A DNA stretch of 64,000 bases from Prorocentrum cordatum (GCA_963575745.1 CAUYUJ010002066.1:12501-76500), one strand, 5' to 3'. Counted from the stretch's first letter, positions 1 through 12,400 are shown. Numbers and translations are program-made. Notes: generated by a model from the letters alone, not told the origin.

Positions 1-1470
1 GCACGCCACCGTGGTGATGACCCTGCCGTGCGAGAACGGGAAGCCCGTCCGGGTGACCTTGGAGGTGCGGAAGGTGAACGGCTCCGACGCGCGGGGCTCG
101 ATGAACACCAGCGGGCCCGTGAGGTCCCCCGCGAGGCTCTCGTCGTGGCGCTCGAGGTCATCCACGAAGGGCGCGCTCGCGTACTTCTCCATGCGCACCC
201 AGAACCCCAGCGGCAAGTGCTTTAGATAGATCCTCTTCTCCCCGTCTCTCTCGGACTTGTCGACGTCGCCCCGATCTCGAGGGTCCACGACGATGTGCAC
301 GATCTGCCCCTCGGCATCCTTGACGAGGCCGTTCTTGAGGTCCAGCGCCTCCAGGAGCCGGATCCGCATGCCCACGTGCACCGGGAGCAGTCCGTGCATG
401 CCACCGGTGTTCTTCGGGTTGGCACAGTTCATCATCTTGGCGGCGTCCTTCCTGCTCATCGTCGGGGCAGACCTGTCGGCGGCCTGCACGAGGAAGAGAG
501 GCTTCTTCAGGACGTCCGCGTCCCGCTGGGCACGCATGTTCATCCAGCGCGCCACGGTGTCCCAATAGGACCCGATCATGTGGCCGTTCTGGAACCTGTC
601 CTCCCGGAGTCTACGATCATCGGGTTTCAGCTGCATGGCGTTCCACGTGGCCCGGATGGCCGGCGGGACCTGCTTCCCCGGCTTGCGCAGGAACGCCATG
701 AGGTCCCTGAGTTTCGGGTCCTTGAAGCGGTTGGACGCCTGGAGCTCGAAGCACAGCGGCGTGTTGCAGAAGAGCTTCATCACTGCCTGGTACTCTGGTG
801 CGAGGTTGATGCCCGCCGCCGCCAGTTCCTCGAAGCTGGAGATGAGCGACACCTTGCCTCCCGTCGGCTTCAGCTGCAGGAAGTCCCCCAGGTGGATCAC
901 GATGGGCATCCGGCCGAAGGCGCCGCAGACCTGGTCGTACTCCCGCTCCTCCGCGCCCCACTCGGCCTTGCGTCCCAGGTAGGACCGGAACGCCAGCATG
1001 TTGTACAGGTTGGGCGAGATCATGCTCACCTCCTCCAGGATCAAGCACCTGACCGCCTCCCACGTGTCCTGCAGCGCTTTCAGCTTGCCCCCCGCGGGTA
1101 TGTCCTTGTTCCTGAAGGACTGCACTCCTATGACGCCCGCCCGGTGGCAACTGACGGCCTTGTGAGCGTCCGTGGAGATGTTCGCGGCCTGAGACCACTT
1201 CGCGCAGACTATCAGCGTGGACTTCGCCTTGCCCGTTTCCACAGGGAACAGCGCGTCCATGGCCGGCAGCACGATCTCCTGCACCATGGCGGTCTTCCCG
1301 CTGCCGCCCTGGCCCAGGAGCAGGAACTGGAACGTCTTCCGCTTCGCGTGCTTGGCCATGCTGCCGTCCTCGATCTTCTGCTCCTCGTCCCAGACCACGT
1401 TGCAGGCGTTCGCGAACGCCGTGACGAACAGGGCCTGGTCGGGCTTCAGAGGGCGGCGCTCCTGCTTCCC
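1..1470 (-). other. PIF1-type helicase domain of the Helitron protein (truncated by the window)
   Basis: Seen on the minus strand: a Q-motif-like LKPDQALFV at about 1425-1455, Walker A GQGGSGKT at 1291-1314, Walker B LILEEVSM at 1021-1044, and motif III GDFLQLKP at 865-888. Further on is GMRIRLLEALDLKNGLV (about 320-372), which resembles the Helitron helicase motif before strand V. Walker B has Glu-Glu where PIF1 proteins usually have Asp-Glu; otherwise the motifs are intact. Confidence 0.85.
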
Positions 1471-4400
1471 CGTGCTCGGGTTGACCACGCCGTCCTCGAA
1501 CTTTTTGACGAGGCGCTTGACGAAGTCGCTGGGCCGCTGCAACTCCTCCGACGGCTCCCACCGCGCCTGCGCCGCCTCGGCCGGCATCGCGCCAGCGCCC
1601 GCTGCCCCGACGTCGTCCCGCGCGGGGGCGTCGGCCACGGGCACGTCCGCATCCTTCGTGCCCCCCTTGGCGAACCTCTTCCGCTGGGTCTCCACCAGGC
1701 TCTTCAGCTCGTCTGCGTCGAGGTCGCGCAGGGCCCTGAACGGAGCGAGGACGTTGTCCTTCAGGGCGCGGGCAGCGCGCCGCGACGCGTCGGCGTCAGT
1801 CGGCCCGGGCAGCGCGCCGTTCTCCATCATCGTGGCGGCCTTCTTGAGCTCCTTCACGAAGGCCTGCGTGCGCTCGGCGGTGTCGAAGCGCAAGATCTGC
1901 CCGAGCGTCTCGGGGTCGAAGTGATGCTCCAGGACCGCGTTGGCGCCCAGCTTCGCGAAGCCGTCCTGAGCGCGGATGGCCTGGGCCTCCACCTGCGCGG
2001 CGCCCGCCCCCGAGTCCTCGGCGCCCTCCCGGAACACGGGGGCCTCCGCGACGTGCGCGTCGTCCTTCTGCGGCCTCTTCGGCTTCGAAGCCTTCGCCTT
2101 GGAGATGCCGTCGAAGTTGGCCGCGGTCTTCGTGGTCTCCAGGGCCAGGTACTCCTGCACCGTCAGCAAGCTGTCCAGCCAGCTGCCCAGCTCCGTGCAC
2201 TGGGCGCACCGGCACGGAGGCTGCACGTCCTCGCCGCTGTCGCTGCGCTTCTCGCGCAGCGCGGACTCGACCTCCTCCGTGTTCCAGATGCTGGGGGTCG
2301 CCCAAGACCCTACGTCATTCCTGAGGCACTTCGCCCGGGCCGTCTTCGCCAGCTGCTCCTGGGCGGTGGCGAACGACTCCCAGCCGCGCTGGAACGGGCC
2401 CGAGACGCCCTCCCCCGCCGGCTGCGCCGGCCACTCCGGCTCGCCCTCCGGCGCCGCGCACAGGTGCTCGTACGCGCGGAGGTAGCGCAGCTCCTTCGTG
2501 TCGTTGGGGCCGTCGGCGTCCGGCAGGTGCACTGGCCGGAGCAGCACCGACTTCATAAGGTAGTGCGTCTCCACGTTCGACTCCGCGCTCACGAACTGGA
2601 AGCCGTCCGGCTTCGGGATGCGCGGCTCGACGGCCAGCCTCTGAGTCCAGTTCCGCGCCGCCGAGTAGGACGAGTCGAAGGCGATGTCGACGTGCAGGGT
2701 GCGACCTCCGCTGCCCTCGGGATCCAGCTCCCCGGCCGGAAGGGCATGCAGCGGCAGTTCCACGCGGTGCACCCAGATGCTGTAGACGTACAAGCTCATG
2801 TCTCGGACAATAGGGTGGTCTCCGCGGTGCATCCAATCCTCGTGCTGGCTCAGCACTGCGCCCCTGAACTTGCCCTGCGCGAGGCCCTCGACAGTCGGCC
2901 CTTGTGTCTCGGGCACCTCTTCGGCCTCGCCTTCCCGCAACTTGTTCAGCGCCTTCGTCACGTCGCGCAGCGAGCCGCCGCTGGCGTTCGCGATCTGGAA
3001 CGCCTGGTGCGCGTACTCGAACGTGTCGAACTCCTCGCCGTCGGGGCTGACGTACACCGTCTCGCCCTCGCGCTGCACCTCGCGCCACCCCGGCATCGCG
3101 ACCTGCTGTCCAGTGCCGGGGACCGCGTGCGTGATCGAGGCGGCGGGTGCGCTTTCCGCGGTGTCGGCCTGGCCGTACCGCCTGCGCCAGGACTCCGCGG
3201 CGAGGTAGATGGATTTCCGCATGAACACCTTCCAGCAACGGTGCGTCATGAAGGAGAGGTGCCCAAAGAGCATGGGGGAGACCATCTCGCTGCCGCTTTT
3301 CCAGGAGGCCCTGCGGAAGCAGGTCTCGAAGCGGGCCAACACCTGCAGCGTGCGCTTGAAATCCTCCTTGTGCTTTCCTGCGGCGGTCGACTGGGCCTCG
3401 TCGCCGGCGTCGCCCGCGGCCTGCGCCTCCCCGTCGTCCCACTGGCTCTTCAGGCGGCGCACGCCGTCGAGGAGCTTGCAGAGCACGTCGTCCATGCTGG
3501 GGTTCACCTTCGTGGTGTACGAGTTGACGTAGTAGCTCGTGTTGTGGGCGTCCCCGAAGGTGGCCAGCGCGTGCCGCTCCAGGTCGCGCTGGAGATCGGC
3601 GCGCGCAGCGTCGCCACCGTCCACGGCGGGGCTGTCGCGGTTCGCGAGCTCCCTGAAGATCTCGTGCCAGTCGGTGACTACGACAAGGTCCCATTTCTCC
3701 GCGGACGTGGTGTTCAGATGCTGGAACCATCCCCAGTCCTCCCGGGCGCCCACCGAAAAGTCGGCGTAGCGCTGAGGGTAGAGGCCATGGTTGTAGCTCT
3801 TGCGGTCCTTCTCGTCCGGCTCCGGTTCCAGCTCCGACGCATCCATCCACAGGCGCGGGGGCAGCGCCCGTCTCATGTCCTGCACGTCCACGTTGCACCG
3901 CGCCGAGACGACCGCCGCGTACTTCGTGGAGGTCTCCCCGGGGTGAAGCTGGAAGGTGACGACGCGCCCGGCCATGCCGTAGTCCGTCTCCCGGAAGATG
4001 CCGATGCAGCCGCGCAGCGCCTTCCCGCGCGTGCGGAACCGGCGCTCTTGGGAGTCCGCATCCTCGGGCCACGTGCACAATGTCACCAGGTTGTAGAAGT
4101 TGCGGCGGCAGATCTGCGAGCCGCGCGCCTTGTCCGAATGGTACTTGTAGCAAGAGGGGCTGCAGACGTGGATGCCGCAGCCGATGACGAGCTCGCGCGC
4201 GTCGCGGCACATCTCGCGAATCCACTCCTCGCTCGGGAGAGACTCCGCCAGGGTGCCCCCGCCGCGGTACCTCGGGAAAATGCCGGAGGCGCTGCTGGAG
4301 AGCGGCTGCCGCCAGTACCCCTTGTTCTCCGCGGCGTTCTTCTCCACCCACGCCGCCTCGTCGTCCGCTTCCGTGCCGTCCTTGTGGCGCAGCGGCAGAT

Positions 4401-7400
4401 TGGGGCGATACGCCTCGTGGTAGACCTCGTCGCCTTGGGTTTGGGACTTTTGGGGGTCGTAGAACCACAGCTCCTGTTCACCCGTGTCGTCCCCGACCCC
4501 GAGCTGCTCTGCCGTCGCCGTCTCCCTGCGCCCGTCGGCTCTGAAGTACCGCTTCTCGTTGGGCCCGAACGGCAGCGGCGGCACCGCGACCCCGCACTTG
4601 TTCTCGCCCCCCTGCAGCTGCAAGGGCAGCAGCTCCACGGCGCTCTGCTGAGTGGCGACCACGGCCTGCACCACCTGCCGCATCCACAGGTTCAAGCGCT
4701 CCTCGAAGCTCGCCTGGTCGCGCTGCAGCATGTCCAGGAGCACTTGCAGCTGGCCCTGCAGCAGCCAGATGAGGATATGCGGGTGAAGCGAGCCGCGGCC
4801 CTGAGCCTCGACAGGACCGAAGGCCGCCGCGAGGGGGCCGAACACCGTGGGCACGCCCATGAGGTCGGCCGCCACGCCGTCGGAGACCCAGTGCTCCGAA
4901 GCCTTTCGAACTTCTCCTCGCCGCCACCCGACGATCTCTGGGCGCAGGCCGAGGACGTGGACGCAGAACAGCCTCATCATCAGCTCGAACACCACGGCCT
5001 GGCCCACGGGGTCCGCGGCGACGCGCTGCGACATCTCGCTGAACGTGACTTGCCCCGCCTCGGTCAGGTCGTTGTCGAGGGTGTATTCCTCCCCCTGCAC
5101 GATGAGGATCAGGGGCTGCTTGGTGTCTGCCAGATTCGGGGTAACGAACTGGACGGGCGGGCCGAAGCGCAGGGTATACGCCTCGCCCTCTCCGCGCAGC
5201 TCCCGCCTGTGTCCGTCGGACCCGACTTGGCCGGCAGTGGCCTGGCCCAGGGTGGCGAAGGCCTTGCGCACCTCGTTCGGGGTGTCCTTGTCCTTGAGGA
5301 TGCCGTGCAGCGTGGCCTTCCCGCCCGTCTGCTGCGCCCTGAGCTGCACCTCCTCGATCATCTCCGGCGTGATGTCCGCGCAGGCGCGAGCGGCCCCGAA
5401 CGCCCCGGGCGTCTTCATGAACGTGTAGGTGCTGTTGGTCGTCTCCGTGACTCTCCAGAAGGAACACAGCAGGTGCACGTCGTACCAGGAGCTGCGGAAA
5501 CGACTGATGGGCCTGGCCACGTATCTCTCCTCGTCGGCGGGCACGTCATACTCCATCTCCTCCCGCGTGAGTAGATTCTTGATGAAGTGCGCCACGCTGA
5601 AGCAGAGCCGAGCCTCCTTCTGCTTCTGCGGGCCCCCATCTCCGTCCGGGGGGAGTTGGCCGAGGCCCCAGGCGCAGTCCCCGTAGCAGAAGTCCGTGGG
5701 CCTGGCAATCGACCAGTATTTCGGATTCCACCAGCTCTCCGCCTTCCTCGAAGTGGGCACCCGAAGCCTCGCCTTCCGCTCGCCGTCTGGGACGGGCGGT
5801 TCCTGCAAGGAGCGCGGATCGTCCTCGGCGGGAGTCCCCGCGACTCCTGCAGATCGCGCCAGGTCGCCCGCGCCCTCCCCCGCCTGGCAGTTGTTGGTCT
5901 CCAGCGCCTGGACGCGCCAGCGCAGCTTCGCCATGTCCTCCCCTGGGGAGATCTTCCGACAGCGCGCGTGGAACTCCTGGCAGAGGTCCCGCAGGCGGTG
6001 ACGCCCGATCTCGCCCAGCTGCAGCGCCCTATCCTCGCCTCCCTGGTCCTCGAGTCTGGACATCAGCTCGTTGGCCACCACGCGCCCCGCCTGACTCTCC
6101 ATCCTCTCGAGCATGCCCTGGAGCGCCGGCAGGGACGCGAGCTCGCTGACGTCGTCCATGTGGTCCTCAAGGACGGACAGCCACTTGGTCAGCTCCTGCG
6201 CGTCCTCGGCAGCCGCGCTCATCTCTGCCTGCGCGCCAGTGGTGGCCGAGGCGGGCCCCTGCGCCTGCGCGACGTCGTCCAGCGCCGCGTCCGTGGGGAC
6301 ATACTTCGCGCAGGCCAACATGAAGTCGGGCACGCCCGGCCGCGGGGGGAATCGGCCCACGAGGTCCGATCGGTACTGGGCGCCCGGGTCATTGTACACG
6401 TAGTTGTGCTGCTTCAACAACCGCGCCTGGGCGTCGTACTCCGCCTTGTCGACGTGCAGCGCCACCTCCTCCCTCATGGCTCTCAGGGCCCTCTCCTGCT
6501 TCTGCTCCTCGGTCAGGGGGATGCCCTCCTCGTCGTTGTCGGCGCCTGCGAAGACGGCCACGAACGTGTCCCTGAGCATGTCGGGCTCCGGCGGGAAGCT
6601 CCGCATCGCGTGGTCCACGTTCCCGTTCCCGAACACGATGGCGGTGCCCTGCATGGCGTACTGCAAGAACTTCTGCCCCCACGACTGCTGCTCCTGCCGG
6701 ACGGCCTTGTCGGCGCCCTTGCTGGACAGGTAGATCTTCGTGGACACGACGCGGCCGAGCGCGAGCAGCATCTGGTGTGCGAGAGCGGCCTTCCTGAGCA
6801 GCGGGTGGTGGCGGCCCAACCAGAGGTCGTTCACCAACGCCATCAGCGGCACCTTGGGGTGATCAGACCACAGGTCTCTCCGGCAATCCTCGCAGACTTT
6901 CACTGGCACATTCTCTTCGAGCGCCTCCGGGGGCACGCGCCTCTTGTGCAAGAGTATCTTCGTGGACGTCGGCGAGCCCTCGCAGTCGTTGTGGGGGAAG
7001 TCCACGGCCGACGACATCAGCTCGTCGCGCGGTATGAGGGGCCATCGTTGGTGATACCACTCGGCCGACAGGCAGTCCGCGAACTGGGCCCGGCCCTTTA
7101 TGGTGCACTTGTCGCCGACGAGGTACTCCGAGTGGAGGTTCTCGGACCACTGCTGCATGGCGCAGCAGACGCATGCCTGGAAAGCGCGGGGCTCCCTCGC
7201 CTGGCACGCCGCCTGAGCGCGGGCTGCCGACTCCGCCGCGTCGGCCGCCTGCCGGGAAACCTCTTCCGCGGGGGGGGGGCCTGCCCGATCTTGCCGGCGA
7301 TCCTGCCGACGATCTCCGCGTGGACGAGCTGCTTCTGCATCTCCGAGTCGAGCTTCGGGACGAACGGCTCGTCGACGGGATCGACGGTGGCGCAGAACTG

Positions 7401-8652
7401 GGAGATGCGGAACCTGGCAACCACCTGCAGCGAGGGCGGGGAGCGCCGCCCGACCCCCAGCGCTCTCGATGCCCTTATCGCTGGCGCCGGGGGCGCCAGC
7501 GCTAAGGGCACGTCTCCGAGGGCTGGTCGCAGTTCCCCGCCGCCCGCTCGCCTGGCGCTCCTCGGTCGGCGACGGCTGGTAGGGCTCCAGCTCGCACCGC
7601 GCCACATACTGCGACTGGTACCACCGCTGCCCCCCGTGGACTCTGCCCTGGCGCGCCTTGAACGCCTCCCTGTTGGGGAACTCGGCCTCGCACATGCGGC
7701 AGGCATAATGCAGGGCGGGCGCGGGGCACTGGAACCACTCAGAGCGATCCCGAAGGCGCGCAGGCATGGCGGCGTGCCGGGGCGGGCCGCGGTTGCAGGA
7801 TCTGCGCTGCCACGCCTCCGCCAGGTGCGCCCTCAGCGGGTTGCCGTCGCCCAGCGCGGCCGACGCGTCGCTCGCCGCCAGGCGGACCGCGGCCGCCACG
7901 GAGTGGGCGCCGTGGGCGAAGCCCAGGCGCTCGTCCAGGAGCTCCGCGACGTGGTGCAAGTGCCACTCCCCGCTCTCCAGTCGGCGCTTGGCGTCGGAAA
8001 TCTCCTCCTCCGTCACCCCGAGCGCCTCCCGCAGCCTGCCGGCCAACTTGTCAGGCCGATCGAAGGCGCGCAGGAACGTCGCCCATCGGTTGGCGCAGTC
8101 GTCGCCCGCGTAGACGAAGAAGTCAGGGTAGCGCTTCAGCATGTCATCGGCAGCGGCCAGCGGCTCCAGCAAGTGCAAGAGCAAGAACAGGTCGCCGCAC
8201 TCCCGGCGCGCGTCGCACGCCGCCTGCAAGCTCTTCGCCTCCCTGCTGCTGCGGAGGACCGGGGTGGCGGCGTTGTTCTGGGCGTCCTGCCTGGACCCGT
8301 CGGCGTTGTCGCCCTTGCTCTTCGGCTTCCGCCCCTGCCGCAGCACCTCCTCCGGCTTGCAACCGCGCTTCTGATCCTCCCGGTTCTGCTGCCTCCCCTC
8401 TCGGTTTCGGCTCTGCTGCCTCCCCTCCTGGTTTCGGCTCTGCTGCCTCCCAGCGCGGCTCTGCTGCCTCCCGGCGCGGCTCTGCTGCCTCCTGGCGCGG
8501 CTCTGCTGCCTCCCAGCCACGCTCTGCTTCCCTCGGAGGCGGAGCCGCTTCCTGGCAGGGGCGCCGCTCCTCGCTGACGCCGCGGGTCGCTTCCGCGCGC
8601 CCAGCGCGCCAGCGTCGCCGGCCCCGCCACCCTCCTCCTCCTGCTTCCCAGA
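1..8652 (-). CDS. Helitron-type Rep/PIF1-helicase transposase, partial (runs off the left edge)
   Basis: Rolling-circle transposase of the Helitron class: a Rep endonuclease nicks and rejoins DNA and a PIF1-family 5'-3' helicase unwinds it. Codons end at multiples of 3 and the frame has no stop from about 7280 down to base 1. In protein order I see an Arg/Gln repeat region (8350-8560), a short Cys motif (CRMCEAEF, about 7681-7710), a block like the DUF6570 domain of fungal Helitrons (near 6790-6900), a Helitron_like_N-type region with the HUH motif SLHPHILIWL, a CGIHVCSPSCYKY Cys/His motif, the two-Tyr motif YVNSYTTK, then helicase motifs Q, I, II and III. Helicase motifs V and VI would lie beyond the window. 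The frame is 3k+2 between about 7280 and 7440, so there is a poly-G indel at 7270-7279 and a second switch (intron or indel) at 7440-7560. The frame is closed by a stop at 8653-8655 with no in-frame ATG nearby, so the start is unknown. It could be a decayed copy. Confidence 0.85.
3508..5160 (-). other. Rep (HUH endonuclease) domain of the Helitron protein
   Basis: Three expected blocks lie in order on the minus strand: a Helitron_like_N-type segment reading QFVTPNLADT (about 5118-5150), the metal-binding HUH motif as HPH at 4777-4785 preceded by EAQGRGSL, and the two-tyrosine motif YVNSY followed by Lys at 3508-3531. Both tyrosines and both histidines are intact. The context (FGPVEAQGRGSLHPHILIWL) matches the eukaryotic Helitron pattern rather than a plasmid Rep protein. 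Confidence 0.85.
7471..7509. repeat. 39-bp hairpin inside the Rep/helicase gene
   Basis: Two 18-bp arms around a GGG loop, with one mismatch. The inner core is GCTGGCGCC / GGCGCCAGC and the outer part is GCCCTTA / TAAGGGC. It lies exactly in the interval where the reading frame changes, so it may belong to a small insertion or to an intron. Confidence 0.85.
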
Positions 8653-8655
8653 TCA

Positions 8656-8820
8656 TGCGCGACCGAAAAGTTTCGGTCGCGACCGCACGGGTCGGTCGTT
8701 TCGGTTTCGGTCTCCAATTTCGGGAACGGATACCGGGCGCGACCGGTCGCGACCGGTCGCCGATTTCGGGCGCGACCGGTCGCGACCGGGCGCGACCGTC
8801 AGATGACAGAACCGAATTTG
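8656..8820. repeat. Palindromic GGTCGCGACC-type terminal repeat region
   Basis: Immediately outside the Rep/helicase frame is CCCAGATCATGCGCGACCG (overlapping the stop), followed by many interleaved GGTCGCGACCGG palindromes and TTTCGG spacers, ending near GTCAGATGACAG. The first part is repeated in inverted orientation at 26480-26725. Confidence 0.8.
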
Positions 8821-8849
8821 TCAGATGAGTTGTCGTTGCCGCAATGATG

Positions 8850-9075
8850 ACATCATGCTATGCTATGGTAGGAAATGCAATGCTTTGATGATGCTATGAC
8901 ATGCTATGACATGTTAACGCGCTGTGCTATCATCATCTGCTCTGCTATGTTATGCTATGGGACACTATCCTATATTATGTTGTACCTGGTTATGTTGCAT
9001 TACACATAAGATTCAATATCGTATGTCATGCTACGCTATGCCATGCTATGGTATGGGAGTGCCACGTGAGGCTAC
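8850..9075. repeat. Degenerate TGCTATG-type minisatellite, AT-richer than its surroundings
   Basis: Imperfect copies of CATGCTATG/TGCTATGACA over about 220 bp between the palindromic region and gene 1. No gene is visible from 8820 to 9380; the rest is C/T-rich sequence. Confidence 0.7.
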
Positions 9076-9384
9076 ATGCTGCCATATGTTCATATGTATG
9101 TTCTGATGTGCTACGTTTGGATCACTCTTCCTCCCTCGATTCTGCTTCCTCACCGTTCCCCTTGTTTCCCGCCCTCCCCCTCATCTTAGTTATGTTATTT
9201 TTCTTCCTGGTTCTCCATGCATCTCGTCCATGCTTCACCGTGTGTAGTTATCCCAGGTCTTCCTTCCTTACTGCCTTCGTTCCATCCTTTCTTCCTTCCT
9301 CCCTCCTCTTTTTCATCGTCATTCCCTCTCCTCCTCCTCCTCTTCCTCCTCCTCCGCCTCCTCCTCCCAAGCGCTTTCTCGGAA

Positions 9385-9400
9385 AGCCATTTTGGCTCAG
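9385..9400 (+). other. Spliced-leader-like sequence just before the first exon of gene 1
   Basis: AGCCATTTTGGCTCAG matches the core of the dinoflagellate spliced leader (AGCCATTTTGGCTCAAG) over its first 15 bases and lies 5 bases before the proposed ATG. Known biology: genomic spliced-leader remnants mark genes that re-entered the genome from trans-spliced mRNA. Its final CAG could also act as a trans-splice acceptor. Confidence 0.65.
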
Positions 9401-9405
9401 GCGCC

Positions 9406-12400
9406 ATGCAGCGCCACGAGCGGCGCCACGGCGGCGACGGCCCCGAGGTGTCGTGCTTGGTGATCGAGCACGGGTTGCCACCAGGTCCTCCAGGCTTGGG
9501 CATCCCCTGGCGGGTCCAGGAGATCAACCAAGTGCATCCTGGGCTTCCACTAACTGGTGGGAAAAACAAGAGGCCCAGGAGAGACTTCCTGGAGCCGCTG
9601 CTGCGACAGGCGGGGCCACCCCGTTGGGAGGGATGCCCCGACGTGATCGCAGTCAGCATGAGGGAGCTCCAAGGGGGCCCTTGGCCCGAGGCTTGGCATG
9701 TGGACGCGGGCTGGTTCCCCGCCCAGCCATCCTCCCTCGTGCTGACGCCTGTTCGTCAAGAGTCAATCTTTATGACTTGGTTCGACGAGCAGAACCAGAA
9801 GCGCGGGCAATGGTACGACAGGATACAGTTCCTGAAGTACCGCTTCTACTACTTCAGGGCGTGAAGGTGGTGTGGAATCGCAAAATCCCTCCATCGCCCT
9901 CCACCACTCCATCCCCCTCTCCCGCCCACCTTCCTCCTTCCCTCCCTCCCACCCTTCCACCCTCCCATGCGCTATTCCGCCTCACCCTTTGTTTTTTTTG
10001 GCAGACAGACGGTAAACGAGATCGAGCGGGGTTGGGGGCATCCATGCGGAGCCATTTTGGCTTTCAGGCAGCGCGCTGCCTTCGTGCCGTGGCCGCTGGC
10101 CGTGGCCTCCTAGCGATGGTGCTGGAGACGTCGCCCTCGCCGAGGTCGTCCCCTCGGCCATCGCCCAGGCCCCCCATCCGTCGCCCGACGTGGCACTTGA
10201 CGGGGAGCCTGGAGCAAGGTCTGAAAGACCACGTGCGGGCGCAGGGCTGCCGCAAGGCCTTCGACATCGGCCACTATCACAGCTTGACGAAAGACAAGGC
10301 TGTGCACGGCCCCTCGCTGGCCGCGAACGTGGAGTTGGTGGTTGGGTGGGTAATAGGTAAATCGTTGGACCCCAACGATGGCGATGGTGATGGTGATGAT
10401 GAAGGTGATGATGACCATGGTGATGACGATGGTGGCGGTGATGAGGATGAGGGTTACGAAAAAAGTGCGTAGCCCCTAGTAGGGAGGAGGAGTTGGAGGA
10501 GGAGGAGGAGGAGGAGGAGGTGGAGAAGGAGTAGGAGGGGGAGGAGGAACAGCGGCAACAGCAGCAGCAGCAGGTGGAGGAGGAGGGTGAAGCGGCCTCG
10601 AAACCCTACTCCTTTTCCGTTTTGTTGAGCACTCCTCCTCCTTCCTCCTCGTCCTCCTCCTCGTTCTCGTTCTCGTTCTCCTCCTCCTCTTCCACCTCCT
10701 CCTCCTCCTCATCCTCCTCCTCCGCCACCTACTCGTCATTCCCATGTTTTCCATCCTCCTCCTCCTCCTCCTCCCCCTCCTCCTCCTCCTCCTCGCTTTC
10801 TCATCCCCTTCGCCCTCGCCCCCGTCGCAAGCCCGTGCATTCCCCTCATTCGCGCCGCAGGTGGAGCTGCTCCTTCGCCACGCGCCCGAGGCCGAGCCCC
10901 CCTGGTCGCAGGTGCGGGACGCGTGCGCAGCGACGTTGGACGAGTGCCCGACAGCCCGAAAGATTGAGGGCGCAGAGACGGAGGAGGAGGATGATGATGA
11001 GGGCGAGGATGGAGAAGGAGAATTGAGGTGGTGAAGAAGAGAAGAAGGATAAGGGGCGCAGAAAAAAAGGAGGAGGATAAGGAGGCGGATTGGGGAGGAG
11101 GCGGAGGGGGAGGCCGAGGATGGGGAGGATGCGGCGGAGGATGGGGAGGTTGAAGGGGAGGAGAAGAAGGAGGAGGAGGAGGAGGGCAACCAAGGCATGC
11201 AGGAGAAGAAAGCTGATGAGGCATCCCAAGAGGGGCACGGAGGCTGACGACGATGACAGGCGAGAGGGGGGGGGGGACAGGAGGAGGAGGAGCAAAAGGA
11301 AGACGACGATTTGCTCGCTAGGTACCCTCGCGCGTCCAGGGAGCCCGCGGGCACCGCCGTGGACCGCGGCGGCTCCCTCGCGGACAAGATATCCGTGATG
11401 TACAAGCACCTCCGTCGCATCCGCGACAACGAGGTGCGCCGCCGTCAGGCATCGGGTTCAAATGTTTGGGACGACGAAGCTGGGACGGAGTAACAGGAGG
11501 AGGAGGAGGGGGAGGAGGATGAGGAGGAGGAGGAGTCTGACGTCGGTCTGACGTCGGTCTGACGTCAGGCTGACGTCAGGCTGACGTCAGACTGACGCAA
11601 ATCGACGGAGGAGGCTGGATGGGATGAGGACTGACTGACGTCGATCTGACGTCGGTCTGACGGCGGTCTGACGGCGGTCTGACGGCGGTCTGACGTCAGA
11701 CTGACGTCAGACTGACGTCAGACTGACGTCAGACTGACGTCAGACTGACGTCAGACTGACGTCAGACTGACGCCAGTCCAACGGGGGAGACTAGTTTGGA
11801 GGATGATGGTCATGAGGATGATGAGGATGATGGCTGGGGAAATGAGACGATGGTGTCTCATTTGCGTCAGCCTGACATCGGTCTGACGTCTTTCTGACGT
11901 CTGTCTGACGTCTGTCTGACGTCGGTCTGACGTCTGTCTGACGTCTGCCTGACGTCTGTCTGACGTCTGTCTGACGTCGGTCTGACGTCGGTCTGACGTC
12001 GGTCTGACGTCAGACGGACGTCAGACGGACGTCGGACCGACGTCGGACCGACGTGAAATTTCGACTTCCTGCAGGCGATGAGCCAGTGCACGGATGTCGA
12101 GCAGGACGCGCTGTGGTATTACCTCCACCTGATGGGGATCCCTCGCGCGGCGCAGCGCGACCAGAGGCCTCCTCGTCCTTCTCAAGATTAATCCTCGTTG
12201 TTCTCTTCTATGTGTTCCGCCTCCCTCAAACCCTTGCCTCCTACTTGTCGTCCTCGCCATCATCATCTTGCCTTCCCCCCCCTTCCGTACCTTCCGCCCC
12301 GTTGATGACCCCTTTCCTCTCCTCGGCGCACACCGACGCCGAGCCCTGCTCCACCGACGCCGAGCCCTGCTCCACAGCGTCGCGGCCGCGTTGGCCAACC

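Noticed and set aside
295-8577. Very long plus-strand open frames (295-5574 and 5587-8577)
   Set aside because: They are antisense to the Rep/helicase frame; their residues are Leu/Arg/Val-rich with no motif, as expected for the complement of GC-rich codons.
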